Assembly (NCBI GenBank): GCA_023439305.1
Contig: JAEXOO010000032.1
Span: 186,001-250,000, forward strand
DNA from: Pseudomonadota bacterium
Lineage (GTDB): Bacteria; Pseudomonadota; Gammaproteobacteria; Burkholderiales; Burkholderiaceae_B
DNA: 64,000 nucleotides
Reading direction: 5' to 3'
The notes under the pieces are model-generated. The model saw only the letters and a list, made by a program, of their open reading frames with translations. It did no database searches and was not told the DNA's origin. Each line of letters begins with the position of its first letter. Within the stretch, counting starts at the first letter, position 1. The position numbers were made by a program, and so were the translations under genes. Of the stretch, positions 48,825 to 58,323 are shown in pieces.

Positions 48825-50146
48825 ACGGTGCGTTGATGCACGCGCCGGCCGCCACTGTAGGTGGCGCTGATGCAGCGGTCATCACCCAGAATGGCCAGCA
48901 CGAAGAGCTGTTCTTCCAGGGTTTCCAGCAAGGCGCTGCGACGGGCCATCAGGGGCGTGGACTGGGTATCCAGCACGATGAAGTCCGCTTCGGCACCAGG
49001 CTTCAGAGTGCCGATCTGGCCTTGCATGTCCAGGGCCCGGGCGGCGCCTTCAGTGGCCAGGTAGAACATGGATGCCGCCGTCAGGTGATAGCCGCCCAGA
49101 CGGGCTACCTTGTGGGCTTCGTTCATGGTGCGCAGCATGGAAAAGGACGTGCCGCCGCCTACGTCCGTGGCCAGTGCATGACGCACGCCGCTCTGACGTA
49201 TGGATTGAAAGTCGAACAGGCCGCTGGCCAGGAACAGGTTGGACGTCGGGCAGTGGGCCGCGACGCTGCCGGTGTCGTGCATGCGGGCGCGATCGGTTTC
49301 ATCCAGCCAGATGCTGTGGCCGTAGACGGCACGCGGGCGAAGCAGGCCGAAGCTGTCATACACATCCAGGTAGCTGCGATTGTTGGGGAACAATTCGCTG
49401 ACCCATTTGATCTCGTCCTTGTTTTCGGCCACGTGCGTCTGGACGAATACATCGGGGTAGGCGCGCGCCAGCTCACCGCAGACGGCGAGCTGCTCGGGGG
49501 TCGATGTGGGAGCGAAGCGGGGGGTCAAGGCATAGAGCTGGCGACCTTTGCCGTGCCAGCGCCGGATCAGGTCTTCGGAATCCTGGCCACCGGATTCGGC
49601 GGTATCCTGTAGATACTCCGGGCAATTGCGGTCCATCATGACTTTGCCCGCGATCATACGCAGGTTGCGGCCATGGCTTTCCTCAAAGAAAGCATCCACG
49701 GACTGCGGATGCACGCTGCCATATACCAGAGCAGTGGTGGTGCCGTTGCTCAGTAGCTCGTTCAGGAATACGCCGGCCACTTCACGGGCGTGGCTGCTGT
49801 CGCCGAATTTGCTTTCTGTGGGAAAGGTGTAGGTTTCCAGCCAAGGCAACAGGCCTGGGGAGGGCGAGGCAATGATATCGGTCTGAGGAAAGTGCAAGTG
49901 CGTGTCTATCATGCCCGGCATGATGAGCTTGCCGCTCAGATCAATCAGCGGGGTGCCGTCAGGCAGGGACTGCACCAGTTGGGCGTAGTCGCCACAGGCC
50001 TGGATCAGACCGTGCGCGTCGACCAGCAGCAGGCCGTCGCTGTAATAGCGCATGGCCTCGGACGGATCCTCGCAGGAGGCCGGGTCGGCCACAAAGTACA
50101 GCAGTTGCGCGCGGTAGGCGCAGGCAGTCGTATCGTGGTTTGTCAT
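48821..50146 (-). CDS. guaD: Guanine deaminase
   Basis: A 441-residue amidohydrolase turning guanine into xanthine. The metal-binding H-x-H is in MIDTHLHFPQTDI, with further ligands in VFVQTHVAENKDE and VYGHSIWL and the aspartate in HALATDVGGGTS. The start at 50146 has an AAGGA ribosome site; an upstream in-frame start at 50164 is less supported. It ends the xdhA-xdhB-xdhC-guaD cluster, 30 nt after xdhC, and feeds XdhAB directly. Confidence 0.95.
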   Translation of the reverse strand: MTNHDTTACAYRAQLLYFVADPASCEDPSEAMRYYSDGLLLVDAHGLIQACGDYAQLVQSLPDGTPLIDLSGKLIMPGMIDTHLHFPQTDIIASPSPGLLPWLETYTFPTESKFGDSSHAREVAGVFLNELLSNGTTTALVYGSVHPQSVDAFFEESHGRNLRMIAGKVMMDRNCPEYLQDTAESGGQDSEDLIRRWHGKGRQLYALTPRFAPTSTPEQLAVCGELARAYPDVFVQTHVAENKDEIKWVSELFPNNRSYLDVYDSFGLLRPRAVYGHSIWLDETDRARMHDTGSVAAHCPTSNLFLASGLFDFQSIRQSGVRHALATDVGGGTSFSMLRTMNEAHKVARLGGYHLTAASMFYLATEGAARALDMQGQIGTLKPGAEADFIVLDTQSTPLMARRSALLETLEEQLFVLAILGDDRCISATYSGGRRVHQRTV

Positions 50147-50176
50147 TCTTGTCCTTGGAAGCAAAGTGGGGGCAGG

Positions 50177-51142
50177 TCAGCGGCTGAGCTGGCCCAGGCG
50201 ATAGGCGACGGCCAGCAGCTCGGCCGCTACGGCCACCGCGATCACCGGTGGCGCCTTGCCGGTGATGCCGGGTGTGCCGATGGGGCAGACCAGTTCCTGA
50301 ACGCGTGCGCTGGGCAGGCCGCGCTGCTGCAGGCGACGCTCGAACTGGCGGCGCTTGGTCATGGAGCCGATCAGGCCGACGTAAGCGGTGTCCAGGCGCC
50401 GCAGGATCTTTTGGCAGAGCTCCAGATCCAGGGCGTGGTTATGCGTCATCACCAGAAAATAGCTGTTGGGCGGGGCCTGTTCAATCAGGGCGTCGGGAAT
50501 GTCCGTGGCCTCGATGCTGACATTGGCCGGCACCGAGCCGGGAAATGCCTCCTCCCGCTCGTCTATCCATTGCACCCGGCAGGGCAGGGTGCCCAATACT
50601 TGCACCAGGGCCTCGCCCACATGGCCAGCGCCGAAAAGCAGGATATTCATGGGGGCCGGAGGCAGGTCTTCCTGCCATAGTCCTTGATCGTCCTGCCGTT
50701 CAAGGCGTGAGCCCGAGCAGGAGTTTAACTGGATCTGCACATCTCGGCGTCCGGCGGGCAACAGATGGGACAGGCGGCTGGCTGGCTGGCCGGCGCTCAG
50801 CACGCTGTCCAGCTCCTGGATCCAGCCCAGGTCGTCCTGCGTCAGCACTTCGTGCAGCAGCGTGACCACGCCTCCGCAGCACTGACCCAGGCTGGGCCCC
50901 AGAGGCAGGCGGCTCAGAAACCAGGCAGGCGCGTCGGTTTGCGCCAGCAGGGCGCGCGCCTGTTCGCCGGCTACCCATTCCAGATGGCCGCCGCCGATAG
51001 TCAGCCATTGTTCTTGGGGGCTGAACAGCATGGCGGTGCCGGCCGTGCGTGGCGTGGATCCCTTGGCTTCGGCCACCGAGCACAGTACCAGCCGTTCGCC
51101 GGCCCGCAGGCGGGCCAGCGCCACAGAGGGCCAGTTCATCAT
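50177..51142 (-). CDS. xdhC: Xanthine dehydrogenase accessory protein XdhC
   Basis: A 321-residue chaperone that binds molybdenum cofactor, promotes its sulfuration and hands it to XdhB. The N-terminal XdhC domain has VLCSVAEAKGSTPRTAGTAM and SLGQCCGG with the conserved Cys pair; the C-terminal Rossmann domain has LLFGAGHVGEALV. The ATG at 51142 overlaps the xdhB stop as ATGA; a second ATG follows immediately. Required for active XdhAB. Confidence 0.95.
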   Translation of the reverse strand: MMNWPSVALARLRAGERLVLCSVAEAKGSTPRTAGTAMLFSPQEQWLTIGGGHLEWVAGEQARALLAQTDAPAWFLSRLPLGPSLGQCCGGVVTLLHEVLTQDDLGWIQELDSVLSAGQPASRLSHLLPAGRRDVQIQLNSCSGSRLERQDDQGLWQEDLPPAPMNILLFGAGHVGEALVQVLGTLPCRVQWIDEREEAFPGSVPANVSIEATDIPDALIEQAPPNSYFLVMTHNHALDLELCQKILRRLDTAYVGLIGSMTKRRQFERRLQQRGLPSARVQELVCPIGTPGITGKAPPVIAVAVAAELLAVAYRLGQLSR

Positions 51143-53466
51143 TGGGGGCGGCGCAGACCGGTGACCGCGCGCAGAATGGCCTCGGGTGTGGCCGGTGCGT
51201 TCAGTTCGGGTTCGCGTTGATAGTCGGCCACGCTGGCAACGGCGTCCCGAATGGCGTTGAATACGCTGAAAGGCAGCAGCAGCGGGGGTTCGCCCACCGC
51301 CTTGGAGCGGTGGATGGAATCCATGACATTGCGATTGTTGAACAAATGCACACGGAAATCCGTCGGGCAGTCGCTGATGGCGGGAATCTTGTAGGTGGAC
51401 GGCGCGTGCGTGGTTAACTTGCCTTGCGCGTTCCACACCAGTTCTTCGCTGGTCAGCCAGCCCATGCCCTGGATGAAGGCGCCTTCGACCTGGCCGATGT
51501 CCAGGGCCGGGTTGATGGACTGCCCTACGTCATGCAGCACGTCGGCGCGCAGCAGGCGCGACTCGCCCGTCAGGGTGTCGATGATGACTTCGGACACGGC
51601 GGCGCCATAGGAAAAGTAGTAGAAGGGGTGGCCCTTCATCTTCTTGGAGTCCCAGTGCAGACCGGGGGTGGCGTAAAAACCGTCGGACCAGAGCTGGACA
51701 CGTGCCTGGTAGGCCCGCTCGACCAGTTCGAAGAAGGGCAGGACTTGCCCGGCGATGTGGACCTGGCCCTGGGCCAGACGGACCTCGTCTTGTTCGACGT
51801 TGAACGCCTGCGCGGCAACGCTGACCAGACGCTGGCGAATCTGGGCTGCTGCGTCCTGAGCGGCCTTGCCGTTCAGGTCGGTGCCGGTGGACGCGGCCGT
51901 GGCCGAGGTATTGGCCACTTTGGTGGTGTCGGTGGCGGTGACGCGAACCTGATCCAGGTTCAAGCCCAGTTCGTGCGCCACGACCTGGGCCACCTTGGTG
52001 TTCAGCCCCTGGCCCATTTCGGTGCCGCCGTGGTTCACCAGTACGGTGCCGTCGCGGTATACGTGCACCAGTGCGCCGGCTTGGTTGAAAGCCGGGACGT
52101 TGAACGAGATACCGAACTTCACCGGCGTGAGCGCCAGGCCCTTCTTCAGGATTGGACTGCCGGCATTGAAGGCCTGCACCTGGCGGCGGCGCTCGCGATA
52201 GTCGCTGCTGGCTTCCAGCTCGGCGACCAGTTCGTTGATCACGTTGTCTTCGACCACCTGGTCATAAGGCGTGATATTGCGCTCGTCCTTGCCATAGAAG
52301 TTCAGACGGCGCACGTCCAGAGGATCCTTGCCCAGACGGCGGGCGATGGCATCCAGGGCGACTTCCATCATCAGCGCGCCCTGAGGGCCACCGAAACCGC
52401 GGAAGGCGGTGTTGGACTGAGTATTGGTGCGCCCGCACAGCGCGCTCATTTCGACATCGGACAGATAGTAGGTGTTGTCGAAGTGGCAGATGGCGCGGGT
52501 GGCGACGGGGCCCGACAGATCGGCCGAATAACCCGCGTTGGCGGTCATGTCCAGGCGAGCGCCCAGCAGTCGGCCTTCGTTGTCGTAGCCGATGTCGTAT
52601 TCGTAGTAGAAGCCATGACGCTTGCCGGTGATCATGAAGTCGTCGTCACGATCCAGACGCAGCTTGACGGGGCGCTGCAGGCGCACCGCGCAGATGCTGG
52701 CCACGCAGGCATACAGCGCCGATTGTGATTCCTTGCCGCCGAAGCCGCCGCCCATGCGCCGGCATTCCACCTGCACTTTGTGCGCACCTACGCCTAGGGC
52801 ATGTGCGATCAACTGCTGCATTTCAGAGGGGTGCTGGGTGGAGCACAGCACATGGACAGCGCCGTACTCTTTGGGCAGGGCGTAGGAAATCTGGCCTTCC
52901 AGGTAGAACTGTTCCTGGCCGTTGCATTCGAACGTACCTTGCAGGCGGTTCGGCGCAGACTCCAGCGCGCGTTGGGCATCGCCTTGCGTCAGGCTCATCA
53001 AAGGCAGTACGCCGGCCTGCGCCTGTTTGGCTTGCTGCGGCGTCAAAATGGCAGGCAGCTCTTCGTAGTCGATCTGGCCCAGACGGGCGGCGCGACGCGC
53101 CTGATCGTGCGAAGCGGCCACCACGGCGAAGATGGGCTGTCCGACGTAATGAACGGTGCCGTCGGCCAGAATGGGATCGTCGTGGATAATGGGGCCACAA
53201 TTGTTTTCGGCCGGAATGTCCGCTACGGTCAGCACGGCAATCACCCCGGGCGCTTTGCGCACGGCATCCAGATTCACATCCAGCAGGCGCGCATGGGCTT
53301 TCTGGGACAGGCCCAGGGCGACGTGCACGGTGCCTTGCAGCTCGGGGATGTCGTCGGTGTAGGTGGCCGTTCCCGTGACATGCAGATCGGCCGATTCGTG
53401 CAGGAAGGAGACGCCGACGCGCTCGGCGCTGCCCTGGCTCATCAGTTCGCTGGTTTCGATTTTCAT
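51139..53466 (-). CDS. xdhB: Xanthine dehydrogenase, molybdopterin-binding large subunit
   Basis: A 775-residue subunit carrying the Mo site where xanthine is hydroxylated to urate. Blocks include GMGWLTSEELVW, FRGFGGPQGALMMEVALDAI (the Arg/Phe substrate region), MGGGFGGKESQSAL and GGTEMGQGLNTKVAQ near the cofactor; the catalytic Glu lies in the VGEPPLLLPFSVFNAIRDAV end block. Length is standard for XdhB. Overlaps xdhA and xdhC by 4 nt each, so the three are co-translated. Confidence 0.96.
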   Translation of the reverse strand: MKIETSELMSQGSAERVGVSFLHESADLHVTGTATYTDDIPELQGTVHVALGLSQKAHARLLDVNLDAVRKAPGVIAVLTVADIPAENNCGPIIHDDPILADGTVHYVGQPIFAVVAASHDQARRAARLGQIDYEELPAILTPQQAKQAQAGVLPLMSLTQGDAQRALESAPNRLQGTFECNGQEQFYLEGQISYALPKEYGAVHVLCSTQHPSEMQQLIAHALGVGAHKVQVECRRMGGGFGGKESQSALYACVASICAVRLQRPVKLRLDRDDDFMITGKRHGFYYEYDIGYDNEGRLLGARLDMTANAGYSADLSGPVATRAICHFDNTYYLSDVEMSALCGRTNTQSNTAFRGFGGPQGALMMEVALDAIARRLGKDPLDVRRLNFYGKDERNITPYDQVVEDNVINELVAELEASSDYRERRRQVQAFNAGSPILKKGLALTPVKFGISFNVPAFNQAGALVHVYRDGTVLVNHGGTEMGQGLNTKVAQVVAHELGLNLDQVRVTATDTTKVANTSATAASTGTDLNGKAAQDAAAQIRQRLVSVAAQAFNVEQDEVRLAQGQVHIAGQVLPFFELVERAYQARVQLWSDGFYATPGLHWDSKKMKGHPFYYFSYGAAVSEVIIDTLTGESRLLRADVLHDVGQSINPALDIGQVEGAFIQGMGWLTSEELVWNAQGKLTTHAPSTYKIPAISDCPTDFRVHLFNNRNVMDSIHRSKAVGEPPLLLPFSVFNAIRDAVASVADYQREPELNAPATPEAILRAVTGLRRPQ

Positions 53467-54962
53467 GGCTGTGCCTCCAGGCGGACCTGCGGGCGGGTGA
53501 AGACGTTCAGTTCACCGGGACTCAGGGCGTTCTCGGGACGGGTTTCCAGGTAGAAGCGGTACAGCAGGTTGGCCGCCGTCTGGCTGCGGTATTCGCTGCT
53601 GGCGCGCATATCGCTCAAAGGCTGGTAATCCTGCTGCAGGGCCTGCATGGCGGCCTGCACATGGGATTCGTCCCAGGCCTGGCCTTGCAATGCCTGTTCA
53701 GCCTGAGCGGCGCGCTTGGGCGTGGCGGCCATGCCGCCGAATGCAATGCGGACCTGGCGCACGATGTCGCCTTCCAGCTCGACGGCAAAGGCTGCGCAGA
53801 CGGCCGAAATGTCCTGGTCAAAGCGTTTGGACAGTTTGTAGGTGCGGAACTGCCAACTGGCTTTTTCTTGCGGTACCAGCAGGCCCTGGACGAATTCGCC
53901 CGGTTCCATGGCGGTCTTCTGGTAGGCCAGGTACAGGTCTTCCAGCGGCAGGATGCGCACGCGCTCGCCTTTGCGCAGCACGACGCGGGTGCGCAGGGCG
54001 ATCAGGGCCGGCATGGAGTCGCCGATGGGCGAGCCGTTGGCCACGTTGCCGCCGAGCGTCCCGGCGTTGCGGATGGGAAAGGAGGCAAAGCGCTGGCGCA
54101 GTTCGCTCAGCTCGGGATGGTCCTTGACCAGCGCGTCGAATGCGTCGTTCAGCAGCACACCGGCGCCGATATACAGGTCGTTCTCGGCGGTGGGCGCCAG
54201 ATCACGCAGCTCGGCGACGCGGCCGATATAGATCAGGTGCGGCAGTTCGCGGAACTGCTTGGTGACCCACAGGCCGATATCGGTGCTGCCGGCCAGAATA
54301 CGGGCGTCGGGAAACTGTTCGCGCAAGCGCGCCAGCTCGTCCAGCGTACGGGGCGCATGGAAGGTCTGGCCCTGATGCTGGTAGGCCAGCATATCATCGG
54401 TCTGAATGGCCTGGAGCTGCCTTTCCACGGCGGCGCGATCAAAGCTGGCCGCGGGATAGCGATGCATGGCCTGGGCGGCGTCGATGATGGGGCGGTAGCC
54501 CGTGCAACGGCACAGATTGCCCGACAGCACATCGTCGATCTGCTCGCGCGAGGGTGGGGGCGCATCGGCGGGGTGCGACAGGTACAGGCCCCACAGGGAC
54601 ATGATGAAGCCTGGCGTGCAGAAGCCGCACTGCGCGCCGTGCAAATCCACCATGGCCTGCTGGACGGGATGCAGGCTGCCGTCGGCCTGGCGCAGGTCTT
54701 CAACGGTGTACAGGACTTTGCCGTCCAGAGTGGGCAGCAGCTGGATACAGGCGTTTACGGCCCGCATCTGCAGGCGGCCATCGCTTCCCAGCTCGCCCAC
54801 CATGACCGTGCAAGCGCCGCAGTCGCCCTCGGCGCAACCTTCCTTGGTGCCGGTGCAGTGCAGATCCTCGCGTATATACTGTAAAACGGTTCGCGTGGCA
54901 GGGGTCTGCTCGACCTCCTGCACCTGGCCGCGAAAAATAAAACGAATGGGTCTTGTCTCCAT
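53463..54962 (-). CDS. xdhA: Xanthine dehydrogenase, FeS/FAD small subunit
   Basis: A 499-residue subunit passing electrons from the Mo site to NAD. The first 2Fe-2S cluster uses C36, C43, C48 and C51 (EGCAEGDCGAC); the second has CGFCTPGF and CRCTGYRPII. The FAD domain starts with AGSTDIGLWVTKQ and has GGNVANGSPIGDSMPAL. First gene of the cluster. It is transcribed away from the LysR gene, and an operator-like repeat lies 28 nt upstream. Confidence 0.96.
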   Translation of the reverse strand: METRPIRFIFRGQVQEVEQTPATRTVLQYIREDLHCTGTKEGCAEGDCGACTVMVGELGSDGRLQMRAVNACIQLLPTLDGKVLYTVEDLRQADGSLHPVQQAMVDLHGAQCGFCTPGFIMSLWGLYLSHPADAPPPSREQIDDVLSGNLCRCTGYRPIIDAAQAMHRYPAASFDRAAVERQLQAIQTDDMLAYQHQGQTFHAPRTLDELARLREQFPDARILAGSTDIGLWVTKQFRELPHLIYIGRVAELRDLAPTAENDLYIGAGVLLNDAFDALVKDHPELSELRQRFASFPIRNAGTLGGNVANGSPIGDSMPALIALRTRVVLRKGERVRILPLEDLYLAYQKTAMEPGEFVQGLLVPQEKASWQFRTYKLSKRFDQDISAVCAAFAVELEGDIVRQVRIAFGGMAATPKRAAQAEQALQGQAWDESHVQAAMQALQQDYQPLSDMRASSEYRSQTAANLLYRFYLETRPENALSPGELNVFTRPQVRLEAQP

Positions 54963-54989
54963 GGTCTCACTCGACTGGTTTTTTACCTG

Positions 54990-55030
54990 CCCAAGATAGC
55001 ATTTGCCTTGGGTGCGGACATTCGCTTGGG
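54990..55030. promoter_or_regulatory. LysR-type operator in the xdhA/lysR control region
   Basis: CCCAAG (54990-54995) and CTTGGG (55007-55012) form a perfect inverted repeat with an 11-bp spacer, the usual LysR-box geometry; a third CTTGGG lies at 55025-55030. The site is 28 nt upstream of xdhA and about 73 nt before the regulator start. Confidence 0.55.
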
Positions 55031-55102
55031 ATGATGTTCACTATTTTTGCCCATGTTTGTCCAGTCGCATCTACCATGACGGCGGAGGACAAAACAAAAG
55101 CC

Positions 55103-56044
55103 ATGCCAAAACTACGAGAACAATTAGATATTCATTTGCTCAAAGTCTTGCAGTCGCTGCTCAAAGAGCACAGCGTCTCGCGCACCGCCATCCGCCTGGG
55201 CATGTCCCAGCCGGCGGTCAGCAATGCCTTGAGACGCTTGAGGGAAATCACCGGGGACGCCATTTTGCTGCGCGGCAAAAAAGGCATGGTGCCCACGGAG
55301 CGCGGCCAGGAGTTGCTGCGCAATGCCAGCGAAGCGCTGCAAGCGATCGAGCGTATTTCCGCTGCGGCCGAGCCGCACGATCCGGCCTTGTCGACCCGCG
55401 TTTTCAATCTGGGCGCGCCGGATTATCTGGACGGCTCGTTCATTGCGGATATTGCCGAACGGGTGCGCCGCCAGGCGCCGCAGGCCCGACTGGTCGTGCA
55501 TGCCATCAGCCCGGACCTGGATTATGTGCAGGCCCTGGAAGAGGGCGAGCTGGATGTCGTCATCGGCAACTGGCTGGAGCCGCCTGAAAAACTGCATCTG
55601 GCGCGTTTGTTCGACGATGAGGTCGTCTGTATGCTGGGCCGCCAGCATCCGCTGGCCCAGCGCGGTCTGTCCCTGCAGCATTACCTGGAAATGCCGCACT
55701 TGGCGCCGTCGGTGCATGTGTCCGAAAAGCAGGGCTTTATCGACGGTTGCCTGGCCGAGCAGGGCATCAGCCGCATCATACAGATGGTGGTGCCGTACTT
55801 CGGCCTGGTGCCTGGGATTCTGTGCCGCACCGACATGGTGTTCACCACCAATCGCCAGTTTGCGGAGTATTATGCGCGTCTGCTGCCCATTGCCGTGCTT
55901 CCTTGCCCGGTCAGCTTTCCGTCCATGCGCTACTACCAGCTCTGGCATCCGCGCACGCACCATGCCGCCGAACTGCTCTGGTTCCGGCGCTGCATCGTGG
56001 AGGCCGCAGGACGGCTGGGCAGCGCAGGAGAGTTGCCAAAATGA
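55103..56044 (+). CDS. LysR-family regulator, likely of the xdh cluster
   Basis: A 313-residue regulator with an N-terminal winged helix-turn-helix (HSVSRTAIRLGMSQPAVSNA) and a periplasmic-binding-protein-like effector domain starting near residue 90 (RVFNLGAPDYLDGSFI). Diverges from xdhA across a 140-nt region with a symmetric LysR-type site. The effector is probably a purine such as xanthine, but that is inference. Starts at 55103 and at 55076 are both possible; a GGAGG stretch at 55084 is rather far from 55103. The 3' end overlaps pxpA by 4 nt (ATGA). Confidence 0.85.
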   Translation: MPKLREQLDIHLLKVLQSLLKEHSVSRTAIRLGMSQPAVSNALRRLREITGDAILLRGKKGMVPTERGQELLRNASEALQAIERISAAAEPHDPALSTRVFNLGAPDYLDGSFIADIAERVRRQAPQARLVVHAISPDLDYVQALEEGELDVVIGNWLEPPEKLHLARLFDDEVVCMLGRQHPLAQRGLSLQHYLEMPHLAPSVHVSEKQGFIDGCLAEQGISRIIQMVVPYFGLVPGILCRTDMVFTTNRQFAEYYARLLPIAVLPCPVSFPSMRYYQLWHPRTHHAAELLWFRRCIVEAAGRLGSAGELPK

Positions 56045-56799
56045 GTATTCACATTGATCTGAACTGCGATATGGGCGAGAGCTTTGGCGCCTGGACCATG
56101 GGCCACGACCAGGAGGTCATGCCCTGGGTGTCCTCCGTCAATATCGCTTGCGGTTTTCATGCCGGCGATCCGGCCACCATGCGTCGTACCGTCGCCCTGG
56201 CCTTGGCACATGGCGTGCGCATCGGCGCGCATCCCGGCCTGCCGGACCTGGGCGGTTTCGGCCGCCGCGCCATGGCCATCAGCCCTCAGGAGGCGTATGA
56301 CCTGGTAGTGGTTCAGGTGGGGGCGCTGGCGGCCGTGGCGCGCTCGCAGGGCGCGGCCCTGCACCACGTCAAGGCGCACGGGGCGTTGTACAACATGGCC
56401 GCGCGCGATGCGGCTCTGGCGCAGGCCATCGCCCGTGCCGTAGCGGACGTGGACCGAGGTCTGGTGCTGTATGCTCTGGCCGGCAGTCTACAGGTTCAGG
56501 CAGGCCTGGAGGCCGGACTGGCCGTGGCCCACGAAGTCTTTGCCGACCGCAGTTATCAGCCCGATGGCAGCCTGACACCGCGCCAGCAGCCCGGCGCCAT
56601 GATCACCGACGTCGAACAGTCCGTGCAGCAGGTGCTGCAAATGGTGGAGCATGGGCAGGTGACCTGTCTGTCCGGCGAGACGATCACGCTCCAGGCCGAT
56701 ACCTTGTGTCTGCATGGCGACCAGCCGGGCGCAGCCGACTTTGCCCGCCGCCTGCATCAGGCGTTCCGCAGCCGCGGCATAGGCGTGCAGGCGGTCTGA
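56041..56799 (+). CDS. pxpA: 5-oxoprolinase subunit PxpA (LamB/YcsF family)
   Basis: A 252-residue protein with the LamB/YcsF start SIHIDLNCDMGESFGAWTMG and blocks NIACGFHAGDP, IGAHPGLPDLGGFGRR and HHVKAHGALYNMAARD. PxpA opens 5-oxoproline together with the PxpB/PxpC (KipI/KipA) subunits, which normally sit beside it; neither is present here. The gene is translationally coupled to the LysR gene. Either its partners are elsewhere or it acts alone on a related ring substrate. Confidence 0.9.
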   Translation: MSIHIDLNCDMGESFGAWTMGHDQEVMPWVSSVNIACGFHAGDPATMRRTVALALAHGVRIGAHPGLPDLGGFGRRAMAISPQEAYDLVVVQVGALAAVARSQGAALHHVKAHGALYNMAARDAALAQAIARAVADVDRGLVLYALAGSLQVQAGLEAGLAVAHEVFADRSYQPDGSLTPRQQPGAMITDVEQSVQQVLQMVEHGQVTCLSGETITLQADTLCLHGDQPGAADFARRLHQAFRSRGIGVQAV

Positions 56800-56988
56800 T
56801 CAATCCTTGTGTTCGGGCAGGTTCTTGCGCGCAGTGTCCGTGCTGGCCAGTTCTTCGAGCTCTTTTTCGCTCATGCTCTCGTACATGTCGCGGGCAGCGC
56901 CTTTCAGGTTCGAGACGCTGGTTTCACCGCGTTTGGCCGACAGAGCGGCGCCGGCGGCTTTTTGCTGTGCTTGAGATTGGGCTGGCAT
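56800..56988 (-). CDS. Small DUF3008-type protein
   Basis: A 62-residue hydrophilic protein (PAQSQAQQKAAGAALSAKRG, then SNLKGAARDMYESMSEKELE) matching the small DUF3008 family of unknown function; the pattern KRG-x-L-KGAA-x-MYESM is characteristic. The start at 56988 has a GAGGA ribosome site; a longer frame upstream was rejected. It abuts the pxpA stop without a gap and is transcribed alone. Members are often induced under stress, but function is unknown. Confidence 0.8.
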   Translation of the reverse strand: MPAQSQAQQKAAGAALSAKRGETSVSNLKGAARDMYESMSEKELEELASTDTARKNLPEHKD

Positions 56989-57108
56989 ATGGTCATCCTC
57001 GTGATTGAGTAAAGGGCGTCCCTTCAGCATGCCAATAAGCCGCGCGGCATGGGCAAGCAAATGTGAGGCTTGGTTGCCGGGTTTGGCCGCACTGGCGCAG
57101 GGTTGCGA

Positions 57109-58311
57109 TCAGGACGCTTTTCGTTTCTGAATCAAATAGATGGCCATGCCGAAGATCAGGCCCCAGAAGGCGCTGCCGATGTTCAGCAGGCTCATGCCCG
57201 ACGCAGTGGTCAGAAAGGTCACCAGCGCGGCGTCGCGGGTGTCCGGGGACTCCAGTGCCATGTGAATGCTGTTGCCTATGGTCCCCAGCAGCGCCAGGCC
57301 GGCGATGGCGGCGATCAGTTCGGTGGGAAAGGCGGCGAACAGGCTCACTACCGTGGCGCCGAAGATGCCGCCGGTGAAGTAGAACAGTCCGGCCCACACG
57401 CTGGCTCGGTAGCGCTGGCGCGGATCGGGGTCGACTTCCGGCGTCATGCACAGGGCGGCGCTGATGGCTGCCAGATTATAGGCATAGCCGCCGAAGGGGC
57501 CCAGGATCAGACCCATGACGCCGGTCCAGCTGATGACGACTGAATTGGGCGCTTCGTAGTTGTGCGCCTTGAGCACGGCCACGCCCGGTACGTTCTGCGA
57601 GCTCATGGTGACGATGAAGAACGGAATGCCTACGCCCAGGAGCGCCGTCAGGGAGAATTCCGGCCAGGTGAAGACAGGCGTGGCTGGCGTCCAGCTCAGC
57701 ACTTCCATCTTCAGCAGGCCCTGGAAAGAGGCGATCAGCACCCCGCACAGCAGCGCCAGCGGCACGGCATACCGCGCAAACCATTGGCGTGCCAGCAGAA
57801 ACACCACGAACATCGCAATGCACATAAGCCACTGCGTCTGCATGGCGCCGAACAGGTCCAGGCCGAAGCGCAGCAGAATGCCGCCCAGCATGGCTCCGGC
57901 GATGCTGCGCGGCATGTATTGCATCAGTTTCTGGAAGCTGCCGGTCAGGCCGCACAGGGTGGTCAGCAGAGAGGAAAACAGAAAGATGCCGATGGCCTGG
58001 GACATGGGCAGCCCCACCAGGCCGGTGGCCAACAAAGCGGCGCCCGGCGTGGACCAGGCCGTCAGAATGGGAATCTTGTAGCGCAGCGACAGGCCGCAGG
58101 ATAGAAAGCCCAGCCCTATGCCAATGGCCCACATCCAGGAGCCCAGCTCCTGGGTGCTGGCGCCGGCGGCCTGGGCGGCCTGGAAGACGATGGCGGCCGA
58201 GCTGGTGTAACCGACCAGCACGGCGATCAGGCCGGCTGACATGTGCGAAATCTGGAACCAGCCCAGCAGACGATGCAGAGGGCTCAGGCTGGATGAGGGG
58301 GTAGAGGACAT
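57109..58311 (-). CDS. benE: BenE-family aromatic-acid/H+ transporter
   Basis: A 400-residue membrane protein with about twelve hydrophobic segments of the BenE/NCS2-related fold. Signature blocks are VGYTSSAAIVFQAAQAAGAS, IPILTAWSTPGAALLAT and NVPGVAVLKAHNYEAP. BenE takes up benzoate by proton symport, but no aromatic catabolic genes lie nearby, so the substrate is open; given NCS2 relatives, another small anion is possible. It lies 12 nt after an AraC regulator on the same strand. Confidence 0.85.
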   Translation of the reverse strand: MSSTPSSSLSPLHRLLGWFQISHMSAGLIAVLVGYTSSAAIVFQAAQAAGASTQELGSWMWAIGIGLGFLSCGLSLRYKIPILTAWSTPGAALLATGLVGLPMSQAIGIFLFSSLLTTLCGLTGSFQKLMQYMPRSIAGAMLGGILLRFGLDLFGAMQTQWLMCIAMFVVFLLARQWFARYAVPLALLCGVLIASFQGLLKMEVLSWTPATPVFTWPEFSLTALLGVGIPFFIVTMSSQNVPGVAVLKAHNYEAPNSVVISWTGVMGLILGPFGGYAYNLAAISAALCMTPEVDPDPRQRYRASVWAGLFYFTGGIFGATVVSLFAAFPTELIAAIAGLALLGTIGNSIHMALESPDTRDAALVTFLTTASGMSLLNIGSAFWGLIFGMAIYLIQKRKAS

Positions 58312-58323
58312 GGGGCGCAGGGT

